From contig JACKQF010000007.1 of assembly GCA_024232965.1 (NCBI GenBank), positions 62,001 to 126,000 on the forward strand: 64,000 bases of DNA, read 5' to 3'. The notes beneath the pieces are model-generated. The model made no database searches. It saw only the letters and a list, made by a program, of their open reading frames with translations, and was not told the DNA's origin. Below, one piece after another: positions 37,351-46,034 of this stretch (its first letter is position 1; each line of letters begins with the position of its first letter). The DNA is from Verrucomicrobiaceae bacterium. GTDB taxonomy: Bacteria; Verrucomicrobiota; Verrucomicrobiia; Verrucomicrobiales; Verrucomicrobiaceae. A program made the position numbers and the translations under genes.

Positions 37351-38145
37351 ATGCCAGACCCGACTTCGCCAGCGCTTCGCATCCAAGACATCACTTTCCG
37401 CCGGGGGCGCCCCATTTTGCGAGGGGTGACGTGGACGGTTGAGCGTGGGCAGCACTGGTGCATCCTGGGGCCGAACGGGTGCGGAAAGACCTCATTGATC
37501 AACGTCATCACGGGTTATGAGATGGCCACTTCAGGCTCGATCGAAATCGGTGCGAGTCGCTTTGGCAATGCGGACTGGCGGGAGGTGCGGAAGCGCGTCG
37601 GTCTGGTCACCAATACGCTGACGACTTACCTCGAACCTGGCGAGCCGGTGCTGGATGCGGTGGTGAGTGGCCGCGAGGCGATGATCAATCTGGTCGGAGC
37701 GCCAAACCCCGTGTGGGTCAAGGAAGCGCGGCACCTGTTGGAGGAAGTAGGCTGCGGCTATCTAGTCGGCGGTGTTTGGGGGCCGCTGTCTCAGGGTGAG
37801 AAGCAAAAAATTCTGATCTGTCGCGCATTGATGGCGCGCTACGAAGTGTTGATTTTGGACGAGCCCTGCGCGGGTTTGGATCCAGTGGCACGGGAGCGCT
37901 TCCTGCGCTGGGTGCAGGAACTCAGCGCTCGGCCGAATGCGCCATCGATGATTTTGGTGACGCATCATGTGGAGGAGATCCTCCCGTGCATTAGTCACGT
38001 GCTCTTGATGCGTGACGGGAAGGCCCACGCGGCCGGGCTGCGTGATGAGGTGCTGAATGATGCTGCACTTACCCACATCTACGGCGCGCCCGTCAGGCTC
38101 AGCACGGAGAGTGGTCGTTACTTTTTGAGACTGATCCAGCCATGA
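37351..38145 (+). CDS. ABC transporter-type ATPase (YlmA/ModF-like, orphan)
   Basis: The start at 37351 gives 264 residues forming a single ATPase domain. The Walker A is GPNGCGKTS (residues 40-48), the signature is a variant LSQGEKQ near 147, the Walker B is VLILDEP near 166, and an H-loop follows (VTHHVEEI). The LSQGE form and the overall layout match orphan ATPases such as Bacillus YlmA and the halves of E. coli ModF. No permease or binding-protein gene is adjacent, so transport is not established. The stop overlaps the next start by 4 bases (ATGA), tying it to the PfkB kinase. Confidence 0.85.
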   Translation: MPDPTSPALRIQDITFRRGRPILRGVTWTVERGQHWCILGPNGCGKTSLINVITGYEMATSGSIEIGASRFGNADWREVRKRVGLVTNTLTTYLEPGEPVLDAVVSGREAMINLVGAPNPVWVKEARHLLEEVGCGYLVGGVWGPLSQGEKQKILICRALMARYEVLILDEPCAGLDPVARERFLRWVQELSARPNAPSMILVTHHVEEILPCISHVLLMRDGKAHAAGLRDEVLNDAALTHIYGAPVRLSTESGRYFLRLIQP

Positions 38146-39158
38146 ATACACAGCGCAAAGGCATCCTCGCAGGTGGGAACTTCATCATGGATCATGTGAA
38201 GATCATTGATGGGTATCCGGAGGAAAACATGCTGGCCACGATCCTGCGCGAGACTTCCAGCAATGGTGGCGGTCCCTACAACGTGCTCAAAGATCTCGCT
38301 GCGATGCAGGTGGGCTACCCGCTGGAGGCGGCGGGCTTAGTTGGGACCGATGCAAATGGTGATTGGATCCTCAACGACTGTCGCGCTGCCGGGATTGATA
38401 CCACGCAACTGCATCAGACCGATCGTGCACCGACTTCCTATACCGATGCGATGACGGTCGCGTCGACGGGGCGTCGCACGTTTTTTCATCAGCGCGGGGC
38501 CAATGCCTTACTGGGGGAGGGGGATTTTGATTTCTCAAAGACGAGCGCCAGAATCTTCCACCTGGGTTACCTGATGCTGCTGGATGAAATGGATCGCGAG
38601 GTTGTCGAAGGCGGCACCATCGCGGCGCGGGTTTTGGCGGCTGCGCAGAGGGCGGGTTTGCAGACCAGTGTCGATATTGTCAGCACGGAGAACCCCCGCT
38701 TTCGCGAGATCGCGGAGGCTGCGCTGCCTCACACGGATCATCTCATCATCAATGAGATCGAGGCGGGAAAGGTCGCTGGGATGGACCTTCGCGGTGTGAC
38801 TGATGTGCGGGTCATTTCCCGGGCGGCGCTGGCATTGATGGATCGAGGAGTGCGGCAGCAAGTGATCATCCATTTTGAGCGCGGTGCAGTGGTCGCAGGA
38901 AAAGATGCCTCCGTCGTGGTTCAAGGATCGCTGGAGCTGCCGCAGGATTTCATCGTGGGTGCCACTGGCGCTGGCGATGCCTTTGCAGCGGGTTGCCTGC
39001 ACGGCATTCACGAAGGCTGGAGCACGGAGAGCACTCTGGAACTGGCCGTTTGTACGGCGGCTTCTTGTCTGCGCGATGCGACGCCATCAAACGGACTCCA
39101 GCGCGTCGCGGAGTGTCTTGAGTATGCCGCGCGCTATCCGCTGCGGAATCTTCGGTGA
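38142..39158 (+). CDS. PfkB-family carbohydrate kinase
   Basis: This 338-residue cytoplasmic kinase of the ribokinase fold phosphorylates a sugar or nucleoside hydroxyl with ATP. SSNGGGPYNVLKDLA (residues about 39-53) is the substrate-binding GG motif, and VGATGAGDAFAAG at 272-284 is the anion-hole and catalytic motif, with D279 as the base. The N-terminal ILAGGNFIMDHVKIIDGYP matches a sub-branch of PfkB proteins often annotated as ribokinase-like. The specific substrate is unknown. It overlaps the ABC ATPase by 4 bases and ends 22 bases from the convergent antiporter gene. Confidence 0.88.
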   Translation: MNTQRKGILAGGNFIMDHVKIIDGYPEENMLATILRETSSNGGGPYNVLKDLAAMQVGYPLEAAGLVGTDANGDWILNDCRAAGIDTTQLHQTDRAPTSYTDAMTVASTGRRTFFHQRGANALLGEGDFDFSKTSARIFHLGYLMLLDEMDREVVEGGTIAARVLAAAQRAGLQTSVDIVSTENPRFREIAEAALPHTDHLIINEIEAGKVAGMDLRGVTDVRVISRAALALMDRGVRQQVIIHFERGAVVAGKDASVVVQGSLELPQDFIVGATGAGDAFAAGCLHGIHEGWSTESTLELAVCTAASCLRDATPSNGLQRVAECLEYAARYPLRNLR

Positions 39159-39180
39159 AGGGGATTGGGATGACTCGGCT

Positions 39181-40914
39181 CTAGGCAGTCGGTGCCGTCG
39201 GGCCACCGGCCAGCACCAGGGCATTTTCCACGATGGCGCGGCTGGCTTCTGATTCATCCTGGATGACGAGCGTGGCACCCAGTCGCTTCAAACGATCCAC
39301 GTCGGAGGCGAATCGCGCCCGGACCATGACTGGCACGTCAGGTCGGACGAGACGGATCAGTTCGATGCCGTGCAGCACTACGGGTGCGCTGGGAAAGGTG
39401 AAGGCGACGAGGCGTGCGCTCTCTAGCTTTGCCAGCGCCCATGTCTCCTCGTGGCCTGCATCGGCAAACAGGACGGGCTGGTGTTGCTGACGGAGGGTGC
39501 GCACCGTGTCTGCGTTCAGCTCGATGACGAGCGTGGGCACGCCAGCATCCAGCAAGGCTTTGTTGAGCTTTTCCCCAACGGGGCCGTGGCCGCAGATGAT
39601 GGCGTGATCTTTGAGGGCATCGTGGCGCTGGCGCAGGGAGGCATCTTCCGGTATAGCGGGGCGCTTTTTCCCCAGACCGAGTTTTTCGAGGGCGTGTGAG
39701 AGGGGCTCGGCCAATCGCATCGTTGCGGGAAGGAGGCCCATGGAGAGGGCGACGCTGGCCAGCAATGTCTGTTGAAGATCGGCGCTCCAACCCAGCGCAG
39801 GTGCCGCTTTTTGGAGGAGCACGAGCGAGAATTCCCCCGCGCTGCAAAGTCCCAAGCCGGTCAACAAGGTCTGCCGTACGGCGAGCCCCAGACCACGTGC
39901 AATGAGGGTGATGATGATCGATTTTGCCAACATCAAGCCCAGGGTCAAAATTACGATTGCCTGCCAGTGGTTGCTCGCAGTCTTCAGGTCGATCATGAGC
40001 CCAACAGACACAAAGAACAGGGTCAGGAATAGGTCCTTCAATGGCATCACATCAGCCAGGATGCGATGCTTATAGATGGACTCGCTGACGGCCAGTCCGG
40101 CCACAAAGGCACCCAACGCCATGCCGAGTCCCAGCAGCCCACCCGCAAAAGCAAGACCAACACAGCAACCGAATACAGTGAGCGTGAAGAGCTCTTGGTT
40201 GCGCGTCCTAGTGACGGAATGGAGCAGCCAGGGGAAGACTCGCGCTCCCAGTACCCACGACAGTGCACCAAACACCAGGCCACGCCCCAGAAGGGATGCG
40301 AGGCCAGTCCAAAGCTTGGCTCCAGCCACCTCGGCCTGGCCCAGAACCAGCGGCAGGAAGAGCAGGAAAACGATGATGAAGAGATCCTGAAAAATCGCCA
40401 CCGCTAGTGCCATGCGGGCACCCGGGCTGGCTGCTAGCCCGAGGTCTTGGAACGACTTCACGCTCACGGCGGTGGAGCTCATCGCCATCGCGACGGCGAT
40501 CAAGACGATGCTCTGCCACGACACACCCGTAAAGTGCCAGGCCACTGCAGCTGCACCGATGGCACAGATGCCCATCTGCAAACCGCCTCCTAGAAATGCT
40601 TGGCGTCGCAAGTAGCGCAGCTCCCCCAGCGAGAATTCCAGCCCAAGCGTGAACATCAGTAGCATGACGCCAAACTCAGACATCTGCGTGATCGCGAGCT
40701 CCGTCGTTCCTGTGCCCACTCGATCCATGATCCCGCTGTTGGCGATTGCGACCCCGCATAGAAAGTAGCCCGCCAGCAGGGATTGTTGTAGCCGCAGCAA
40801 AATCAGCGACACCAGCACAACGCCGACCAGCATGATCGCCAACAGCGCGAACACGGGCGGAACGCCCGCATCACTTGCGGCGATAGGGAGTCGATGGAGG
40901 TCCAGGAAAATCAT
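39181..40914 (-). CDS. KefB/KefC-type monovalent cation:proton antiporter
   Basis: The start at 40914 gives 577 residues. About 12 membrane helices (residues about 15-395) form a CPA2 antiporter domain, with MLLMFTLGLEFSLGEL and AVAIFQDLFIIVFLL as family blocks. A C-terminal Rossmann TrkA-N domain begins at HAIICGHGPVGEKLNKAL and probably binds NAD(H) or a nucleotide to gate transport. The protein exchanges K+ or Na+ for H+ across the inner membrane. KefB/C proteins are glutathione-gated in E. coli, but no KefF/KefG ancillary gene is adjacent, so the gating ligand is open. Confidence 0.9.
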   Translation of the reverse strand: MIFLDLHRLPIAASDAGVPPVFALLAIMLVGVVLVSLILLRLQQSLLAGYFLCGVAIANSGIMDRVGTGTTELAITQMSEFGVMLLMFTLGLEFSLGELRYLRRQAFLGGGLQMGICAIGAAAVAWHFTGVSWQSIVLIAVAMAMSSTAVSVKSFQDLGLAASPGARMALAVAIFQDLFIIVFLLFLPLVLGQAEVAGAKLWTGLASLLGRGLVFGALSWVLGARVFPWLLHSVTRTRNQELFTLTVFGCCVGLAFAGGLLGLGMALGAFVAGLAVSESIYKHRILADVMPLKDLFLTLFFVSVGLMIDLKTASNHWQAIVILTLGLMLAKSIIITLIARGLGLAVRQTLLTGLGLCSAGEFSLVLLQKAAPALGWSADLQQTLLASVALSMGLLPATMRLAEPLSHALEKLGLGKKRPAIPEDASLRQRHDALKDHAIICGHGPVGEKLNKALLDAGVPTLVIELNADTVRTLRQQHQPVLFADAGHEETWALAKLESARLVAFTFPSAPVVLHGIELIRLVRPDVPVMVRARFASDVDRLKRLGATLVIQDESEASRAIVENALVLAGGPTAPTA

Positions 40915-41040
40915 GCTTTTGGGGGAGGGACTATTCCTCCGCAGAGAGCGTGCCGACAACCCCGAATCACATCAAGGTGTTGGCTTTGCCGAGACGCGGC
41001 TCCAGCCATTGAGCTGGCGCGATAGACTTCAAGGAAGGGC

Positions 41041-41652
41041 TCACTTCTTCCGGCGCAGGACGGCCACCCAGCGATCCACCGACTTTCCGGGCGCATCTGC
41101 GAGCGCTCGCGATCCTTTGGTGCGGCGGGATTCGACGACCTCTATGCCAAGTTCTTCCAGTGCTTTTAGCGCCAACCGATGCTCTTTGTCAAAGTAGCTG
41201 GTGATGACCAAGAGGCCGTTTTTATCCAGCTTGGCGGTGCCTTGATCGAAGATCTTCTTCCAGATCTCCTGCCCATGCCAGAAGTTCTGGTGGCGCAGAA
41301 ATACCAGCCCGAAGTCGTCGCCGAGTTCGCCGTGCGAATCGATTTTTGTGGCGTCTTCGATCAAAAACTTTGCGGGTAAGTGTCCAAAACGTTCCCGTGC
41401 TTGGCGGATCTCGCGGATTCGAATATCCGCAGCGACCATCTCCACCTGGGACGGCGCACCGGCCAGTTCTCCACCGACTTTGATCAGGGTTTCGGCCTCG
41501 TCGCAGCGTCCGCACGCTAAGTTCAGGATGCGCAGATCTTTGCCCGGCAGTTGAAGATGCGGCGTCACCACCGACTTCAGCGTGTCCTCCAGTCGCCGCA
41601 TATCCTGGGCGATGGGATCGATGGGTGAGGGTTGGCTGGGGTCGATGATCAC
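41041..41652 (-). CDS. Class I SAM-dependent methyltransferase, unknown substrate
   Basis: This 203-residue protein starts with GTG at 41652. Motif I is present in a variant form, ILNLACGRCDEAETL (residues about 42-56), where CGR replaces GxG; an acidic residue follows in MVAADIRIREI. VFLRHQNFWHGQEIW could be motif IV, and LDKNGLLVITSYFDKEH is the motif V/VI region. No membrane span is seen. It is in the same orientation as the protease operon above but separated by a 70-base gap with a hairpin. The substrate is not predictable. Confidence 0.65.
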   Translation of the reverse strand: MIIDPSQPSPIDPIAQDMRRLEDTLKSVVTPHLQLPGKDLRILNLACGRCDEAETLIKVGGELAGAPSQVEMVAADIRIREIRQARERFGHLPAKFLIEDATKIDSHGELGDDFGLVFLRHQNFWHGQEIWKKIFDQGTAKLDKNGLLVITSYFDKEHRLALKALEELGIEVVESRRTKGSRALADAPGKSVDRWVAVLRRKK

Positions 41653-41686
41653 GGGATGCAGGCGGTTTTAGACGCTTTGGGTATCA

Positions 41687-41717
41687 CAACTTTCCGGGTT
41701 TTCCCATGGAAAAGTTG
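41687..41717 (-). other. Stem-loop between small protein and methyltransferase genes
   Basis: CAACTTTCC at 41687-41695 pairs with GGAAAAGTTG at 41708-41717 (one bulged base). The overlapping segment AAAACC/GGGTTTT and TTTTCCCATGGAAAA allow an alternative fold. There is no T-tract, so it may act as an RNA stability element or a weak terminator after the protease operon. Confidence 0.5.
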
Positions 41718-41722
41718 GCCAC

Positions 41723-42040
41723 TTAGAGTCCCAGCATCTCTTCCCATTCCCACCATGCACGAATGGCGATGTTCCTGGGAGCAAAGCTGTCCTCGATACC
41801 TTCATCCCGGATCCCTCGGTCGAGGTCGCTTCCCCGCATTCTCATGAGTTTGAGCAATTCGATGCGTCGATTCTCCTGACTGACCGACTTCGCGGGCATG
41901 ACATCCAGCGTTCGCCATTCGGTTTCCCACTTCGTGATGGTGCCAGTAGGTGTGCGCAGACGATTCACCCACTTCCCGAGGGGCGGCCCTGCACAAACGA
42001 AAAGCAGGGCGAATAGCCCTATGCTGACCCGCTTCTTCAT
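41723..42040 (-). CDS. Small membrane-anchored or secreted protein in protease operon
   Basis: This 105-residue protein begins MKKRVSIGLFALLFVCAGPPLG, a signal or anchor segment. The rest is hydrophilic with KWETEWRTLDV, a basic ENRRIELLKLMRMR and a Trp-rich end (RAWWEWEEMLGL). I recognise no family. Its ATG overlaps the stop of the PDZ protein by 4 bases (ATGA), so it is translationally coupled to the protease pair. A role as an accessory or substrate of the HtrA pair is an inference from this coupling. Confidence 0.7.
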   Translation of the reverse strand: MKKRVSIGLFALLFVCAGPPLGKWVNRLRTPTGTITKWETEWRTLDVMPAKSVSQENRRIELLKLMRMRGSDLDRGIRDEGIEDSFAPRNIAIRAWWEWEEMLGL

Positions 42041-43122
42041 TTCACCGATTTCACCGGCTGTGGCACGACGCGCACTGCCTTCTTCACTTCCTCCACGACC
42101 ACTGGTTGCGGTGGCTTGCGGTCTTCGGCAATCCATTGCTGGACCTTTGTCCAAAAAGTCTCCATCGGCAGGGCGAAGGTGGTTACCCGATCAACGCGGG
42201 AGATATTGATGCCAACGGCGCGTCCATTGAGATCAAGCAGCGGCGAGCCCATGTCCTCCGGCCCCAGCGGGATGTCGTGCTGGAGGATTTCGGGGAAATT
42301 GTCGGTGCGGATGGAAATGCCGCCGTTGGCGAAGTCTTCGCCATCCCAGTTGGAGAGCACCTTGGTGCGGCTGGCGAGCCTGACCGTGCAGGATTCGTCC
42401 TTGTCCTTGCGGCGGTAATGCACCTCGATCTCCTCGCCAGGTTGGCGTCTCGAGACGATGTCGTGCACTTCCTGAAAGCGCGCCACGGTCTTGCCTGCCA
42501 GGGACACGATCACATCATTGATCTTGAGGCCGGCGGATTCTGCGGGGCTATCAGCGGCGACGCCCATGATCTTCACGCCTTTGCCTTTTCCGCTCTGATC
42601 TTCATCCATGCGGATGCCTAGTGCCGCGCCCATGCCGGGGATCTGCCGACGCAAGGCGCTGATGACACCGATGCGTAGTTCCTGCCCACCCCCTTTGCTG
42701 GTGCAGAGCCACTGGCCCATGTTCAGGGAGCGCGAGGTCGTCCAGTTGACTGCTTGCGTTTTGGGCAGGTCAGAGACCTTCCCGAGCAGTAAATCGAGGT
42801 CCGGCGCGCGATGTACAACCTTGAAGGGAAAGCTGCGACCCTCGGGCAGGCGGAGTTTGTCTTTCTCTGGCTTCACGATGGCGCTGGCAGGTGCCAAAAA
42901 GTAGCCGTCGTCGCTGACCCACGTCGTCGCAATGAGGTGGCCACCTTTTTCATCGACCAACGTCGCGGTCGAACGCAGCACGTTTGCCTTCACCGCATCC
43001 ACGGCGCTGAGGGTGGCGCTGCCATTGGTGCGGTGCGTTTCTGGCAGAGGGCCGCGCGGGTCGATATCGCCCAGGGCGATCCCTGCGGTGGCTGCGAGTA
43101 GCAAGAGCGTCCGGATCTGCAT
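42037..43122 (-). CDS. HtrA-like pseudoprotease with PDZ domain inside the protease fold
   Basis: This 361-residue exported protein has a signal (LLLLAATAGIALG). Residues about 45-155 resemble the first part of an HtrA protease domain (WVSDDGYFLAPASAIV), but the catalytic His is replaced by Ser80. A PDZ domain follows at about 165-250 (GVAADSPAESAGLKINDVI). Then the last strands of the protease barrel appear (residues about 268-320; DMGSPLLDLNGRAVGINIS), where the catalytic Ser is replaced by Met291. The PDZ domain therefore sits within the protease fold, and two of three catalytic residues are lost. It shares a TGATG overlap with the active HtrA gene upstream. It is probably a binding or regulatory partner rather than an enzyme. 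Confidence 0.75.
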   Translation of the reverse strand: MQIRTLLLLAATAGIALGDIDPRGPLPETHRTNGSATLSAVDAVKANVLRSTATLVDEKGGHLIATTWVSDDGYFLAPASAIVKPEKDKLRLPEGRSFPFKVVHRAPDLDLLLGKVSDLPKTQAVNWTTSRSLNMGQWLCTSKGGGQELRIGVISALRRQIPGMGAALGIRMDEDQSGKGKGVKIMGVAADSPAESAGLKINDVIVSLAGKTVARFQEVHDIVSRRQPGEEIEVHYRRKDKDESCTVRLASRTKVLSNWDGEDFANGGISIRTDNFPEILQHDIPLGPEDMGSPLLDLNGRAVGINISRVDRVTTFALPMETFWTKVQQWIAEDRKPPQPVVVEEVKKAVRVVPQPVKSVK

Positions 43123-44132
43123 CAGCTTTCGTCCTCCTTGGGGCGAGCGCCCAGTTTGACTTCCAGGGTACGCGTGGCGTTGCTGCGCTGAACCTTCAGC
43201 GTGATCAGATCCCCCGCAGCGCGGGAGCGGATGGCCTCGGCAAATTTATCCTGATCCAACATTTGTGTCCCATTCACTGCCTCAATAAAATCACCGACCT
43301 TGAGTCCACCTTTCTCAGCGGGCGATCCCGTGATGACCTCCAGCACGGCCACCTTGCCCTGCGCATCCAGCTCCGTGGCAGCACCCAGGTAACCGCCACT
43401 GCCGGTGCCCCAGACCTTGATCACTTGGGATCCCTTCAGTTCATCCCAGGATCTCAAAAAGGGTGCCATCGAGACGTGCATGTTTTGATCCCGCGCCTGC
43501 CAGATCTGACTGTGGATGCCGATGACCTCTCCGCGCAGATTCAGCAGCGGACCGCCGGAGTCGCCACCCATCAGCACGCAGTCGGACTGCAGGCTATTAG
43601 CGGTTTGTTTGACCACCTTGCCAACCCGCAGCACCAGACCGCGTTTTGGATCCAATCCGCCAGGATGCCCCAGTGCCACGCACCACTGACCAGCCACGAC
43701 CTGTGCGGTATCGCGCAAAATGGGAACATAGGGCCAAGGGTGGCTTTGGTCTTTCATCTTTGCCAGGGCTGCGTCCGTCGTTTTGTCCAGCCCCAGCGAC
43801 ACTGCTCGAACCATCTTGCCGTCCGCCAAATAGATTCGAAGGTCCTTGCCTGGTTCTTCGCTAACGTGCGCCGCCGTCATGATCAGGCCATCGGAGGAAA
43901 CGATCACTCCACTGGCGGTGCCGCCCCGGAGCTGGATGTTTACCACCGCAGGCTTCACACCCGGCAGCATATCCTGCACCGTCTTTTGGACCTTTAGCAG
44001 CTCCGCCAGGGTGGCTTTGCCATTGGCCATACCGCCGGGACCTTCCAGTGCTAGGGCACCCCCGCAGAAGGGTAAAGCCATCACACCCAGAAGCAGGCAG
44101 GGCAGTAAGGATATGGATCTGGGCGAGGTCAT
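43122..44132 (-). CDS. HtrA/DegP-family periplasmic serine protease
   Basis: This 336-residue protein has a signal peptide (residues 1 to about 29), a trypsin-like domain and one C-terminal PDZ domain. The catalytic triad is intact: H89 in MTAAHVS, D120 in KTTDAALAKM, and S192 in MGGDSGGPLLNLRGEVIGI. The PDZ (about residues 240-330) includes VITGSPAEKGGLKVGDFIEAVNG. It should degrade or refold misfolded envelope proteins, as DegP/DegS do. It heads a coupled operon with an inactive homologue and a small anchored protein, suggesting a three-part envelope quality-control unit. No sensor gene is adjacent. Confidence 0.92.
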   Translation of the reverse strand: MTSPRSISLLPCLLLGVMALPFCGGALALEGPGGMANGKATLAELLKVQKTVQDMLPGVKPAVVNIQLRGGTASGVIVSSDGLIMTAAHVSEEPGKDLRIYLADGKMVRAVSLGLDKTTDAALAKMKDQSHPWPYVPILRDTAQVVAGQWCVALGHPGGLDPKRGLVLRVGKVVKQTANSLQSDCVLMGGDSGGPLLNLRGEVIGIHSQIWQARDQNMHVSMAPFLRSWDELKGSQVIKVWGTGSGGYLGAATELDAQGKVAVLEVITGSPAEKGGLKVGDFIEAVNGTQMLDQDKFAEAIRSRAAGDLITLKVQRSNATRTLEVKLGARPKEDES

Positions 44133-44199
44133 AGCGGCGAGCGCAGACGAAGATAAGGTCCACGTTAGAATTGGTCAACGTTCCGAATCTGGCCGTTCA

Positions 44200-44250
44200 A
44201 GCATTCTGGGCCGCAAAACTTACTTTCTGGCCCTTAACATCCAGAATGCT
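44200..44250. other. Nested stem-loop in the htrA/lpdA intergenic region
   Basis: AGCATTCTGG (44200-44209) pairs with CCAGAATGCT (44241-44250), and an inner GGGCC/GGCCC pair (44208-44212, 44229-44233) can nest inside. The structure lies between the divergent htrA and lpdA starts (44132 and 44374). It could be an operator dyad or a leader RNA structure. The remainder of this 241-base gap shows nothing else. Confidence 0.5.
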
Positions 44251-44373
44251 GGTTGCAAACGTACCCTGGCAGGGTTTTCTGCACGCTCCCTGCTTCACAG
44301 TGGGCTGGCGGGCCGATCCCCCTTTCGACCTTCCCAAAAAACACATCCCCCTCTGCTAAAACTCCCTTTTTTC

Positions 44374-45750
44374 ATGAACTACGATCTCATCGTCATCGGC
44401 GGCGGCCCTGCGGGCTACGTCGGAGCTATCCGTGCCGCTCAACTCGGTAAAAAAGTCGCCTGTGTGGAAAACGATCGTGCGGGCGGCACTTGCCTGAACT
44501 GGGGCTGTATTCCCACCAAGGCCTTGCTCAAGAATGCCGAGCTCTACCACACCCTGACCCATCGGGCAGAGGAGTTTGGCCTGAAGATTGGCAGTATCGA
44601 GTATGACTGGAGCAAGGTCGTTGGCCGCAGCCGCAAGGTCTCGGACAAGCTTAACAAGGGCATCGAGTTCCTCTTCAAAAAGAACAAGGTGGACTACCTG
44701 CGCGGCACCGCCAGCATCCCCGCCGCTGGCCAGGTCAAGGTCGTCGCAGCGGATGGAAGTGAGGAAACGCATGAAGCGGCCAAAATCCTGATCGCCACCG
44801 GTGCTAAGACCCGCGACATGCCTGGCTTCCCCTTCAACGGCAAGACCGTGATTGGTAGCAAAGAGGCGATGACCTTGGAGACGCAACCCAAGAGCATCAT
44901 CGTCATCGGCGGAGGTGCCATCGGCATTGAGTTCGCCTACTTTTTCAATGCCTACGGCACCAAGGTCACCGTCGTCGAAATGCAGCCTGACATCCTCCCG
45001 GTGGAGGACACGGAGGTCAGCCAGACCTTGGAAAAGAGCCTGACCAAGTCTGGCATCCGCATTCTCACCAGCACCAAAGTCACCGGCACCGCTGAAGACG
45101 GAAATGGCGTCAAAATCACCGTTGAAGGTGCCGCCAATGAAACCCTAGAGGCAGATCTTTGCCTCGTCGCCATCGGCGTGAAACCCCTGCTGCCAGAGGG
45201 CGTCGAACTGAAACTGAGCGAGCGCGGCTGGCTACAGACCGACGACACCTACCAAACCAGCGTCAAGGGCATCTATGGTGCTGGCGATATCATCGGGCCA
45301 CCCTGGTTGGCTCACGTCGCTAGCTACGAGGCCGTGCAAGCGGTGGAAGGCATGTTTACCAGCGCCACGCCGAAGAAGGTCACCACCTTCCCCGGCTGCA
45401 CCTACTGCCACCCACAGGTCGCCAGCATCGGCCTGACCGAGCGTGCGGCGGTGGAAAAAGGCCTGAAGTTCAAAATCGGCAAGTTCCCCTACGTCGCCAG
45501 CGGCAAGGCCTTGGCTGCGGCTGAGCCCGATGGTTTTGTGAAAATTATCTACGGCCTGCCACACGGAGAGATCCTCGGCGCCCACATCATCGGCAGCGAG
45601 AGCACCGAGATGATCGCAGAGATCGGACTCGCCATGAACCTCGAAGCCACCTGGGACGAGATCGAAGGCACGATCCACGCCCACCCGACTTTGTCCGAGA
45701 TGATCAAGGAGGCCACAGAGGTCGCCAAGGGTCACCCGATCCACGTTTAA
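44374..45750 (+). CDS. lpdA: Dihydrolipoyl dehydrogenase (E3)
   Basis: This 458-residue flavoprotein reoxidises dihydrolipoamide in the 2-oxoacid dehydrogenase and glycine cleavage complexes, passing electrons to NAD+. The FAD site is VIGGGPAGYVGA (residues about 7-18), the redox disulfide is C40/C45 in GTCLNWGC, and the NAD site is VIGGGAIGIEFA (about 176-187). GIYGAGDIIGPPWLAHVAS is the second FAD-contacting block. The C-terminal H437-P-T-L-S-E442 supplies the catalytic His-Glu pair. The start at 44374 is the natural family N-terminus; a long upstream frame overlaps htrA and is rejected. No E1/E2 genes are nearby. Confidence 0.97.
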   Translation: MNYDLIVIGGGPAGYVGAIRAAQLGKKVACVENDRAGGTCLNWGCIPTKALLKNAELYHTLTHRAEEFGLKIGSIEYDWSKVVGRSRKVSDKLNKGIEFLFKKNKVDYLRGTASIPAAGQVKVVAADGSEETHEAAKILIATGAKTRDMPGFPFNGKTVIGSKEAMTLETQPKSIIVIGGGAIGIEFAYFFNAYGTKVTVVEMQPDILPVEDTEVSQTLEKSLTKSGIRILTSTKVTGTAEDGNGVKITVEGAANETLEADLCLVAIGVKPLLPEGVELKLSERGWLQTDDTYQTSVKGIYGAGDIIGPPWLAHVASYEAVQAVEGMFTSATPKKVTTFPGCTYCHPQVASIGLTERAAVEKGLKFKIGKFPYVASGKALAAAEPDGFVKIIYGLPHGEILGAHIIGSESTEMIAEIGLAMNLEATWDEIEGTIHAHPTLSEMIKEATEVAKGHPIHV

Positions 45751-45757
45751 GTTTTTG

Positions 45758-45790
45758 GGCGGCAACGAAAAGCAAGTTTCCGTTGCCGCC
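45758..45790 (+). terminator. Hairpin after lpdA
   Basis: GGCGGCAACG (45758-45767) and CGTTGCCGCC (45781-45790) form a perfect 10-bp stem, extendable by AAA/TTT after one mismatch. It begins 7 bases after the lpdA stop. There is no T-tract behind it on the plus strand, so termination may be weak. Confidence 0.55.
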
Positions 45791-45832
45791 GCAAAACCTT
45801 GGGACATATTGTCGGCCCTCCACGCAGGACAT

Positions 45833-45907
45833 GCACGGATAGCTCAGTGGTAGAGCGGCTCGTTTACACCGAGTTGGTCGGGGGTTCGAATCCCTCTCCG
45901 TGTACCA
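45833..45907 (+). tRNA. tRNA-Val (anticodon UAC)
   Basis: This folds as a full cloverleaf: acceptor GCACGGA / TCCGTGT, D-arm GCTC...GAGC, anticodon stem GCTCG/CGAGT with loop TTTACAC giving anticodon TAC, variable loop, T-arm with TTCGAAT. A73 is followed by an encoded CCA. The anticodon reads GUA and other valine codons. It stands alone between lpdA and the convergent PSD1 gene. Confidence 0.95.
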
Positions 45908-46034
45908 TCCAAAGGTCAGCGCAGCGCGCGACGACGACCGGGCGGTCAATTGCAAAGCACCAAGGAAAGCGAGCTGGGCGAGAGAGGACGCCGAAGAGGA
46001 GCCTTACACTGGTAAGTCCTTGCCCCCCGGCAAA

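Noticed and set aside
43846..44373. Long N-terminal extension of dihydrolipoyl dehydrogenase
   Set aside because: It lies antisense to htrA and its upstream region; the enzyme begins naturally with MNYDLIVIGGG at 44374.
45833..45907. tRNA as an integration site for a mobile element
   Set aside because: No repeated tRNA 3' end, integrase or phage gene was seen nearby.
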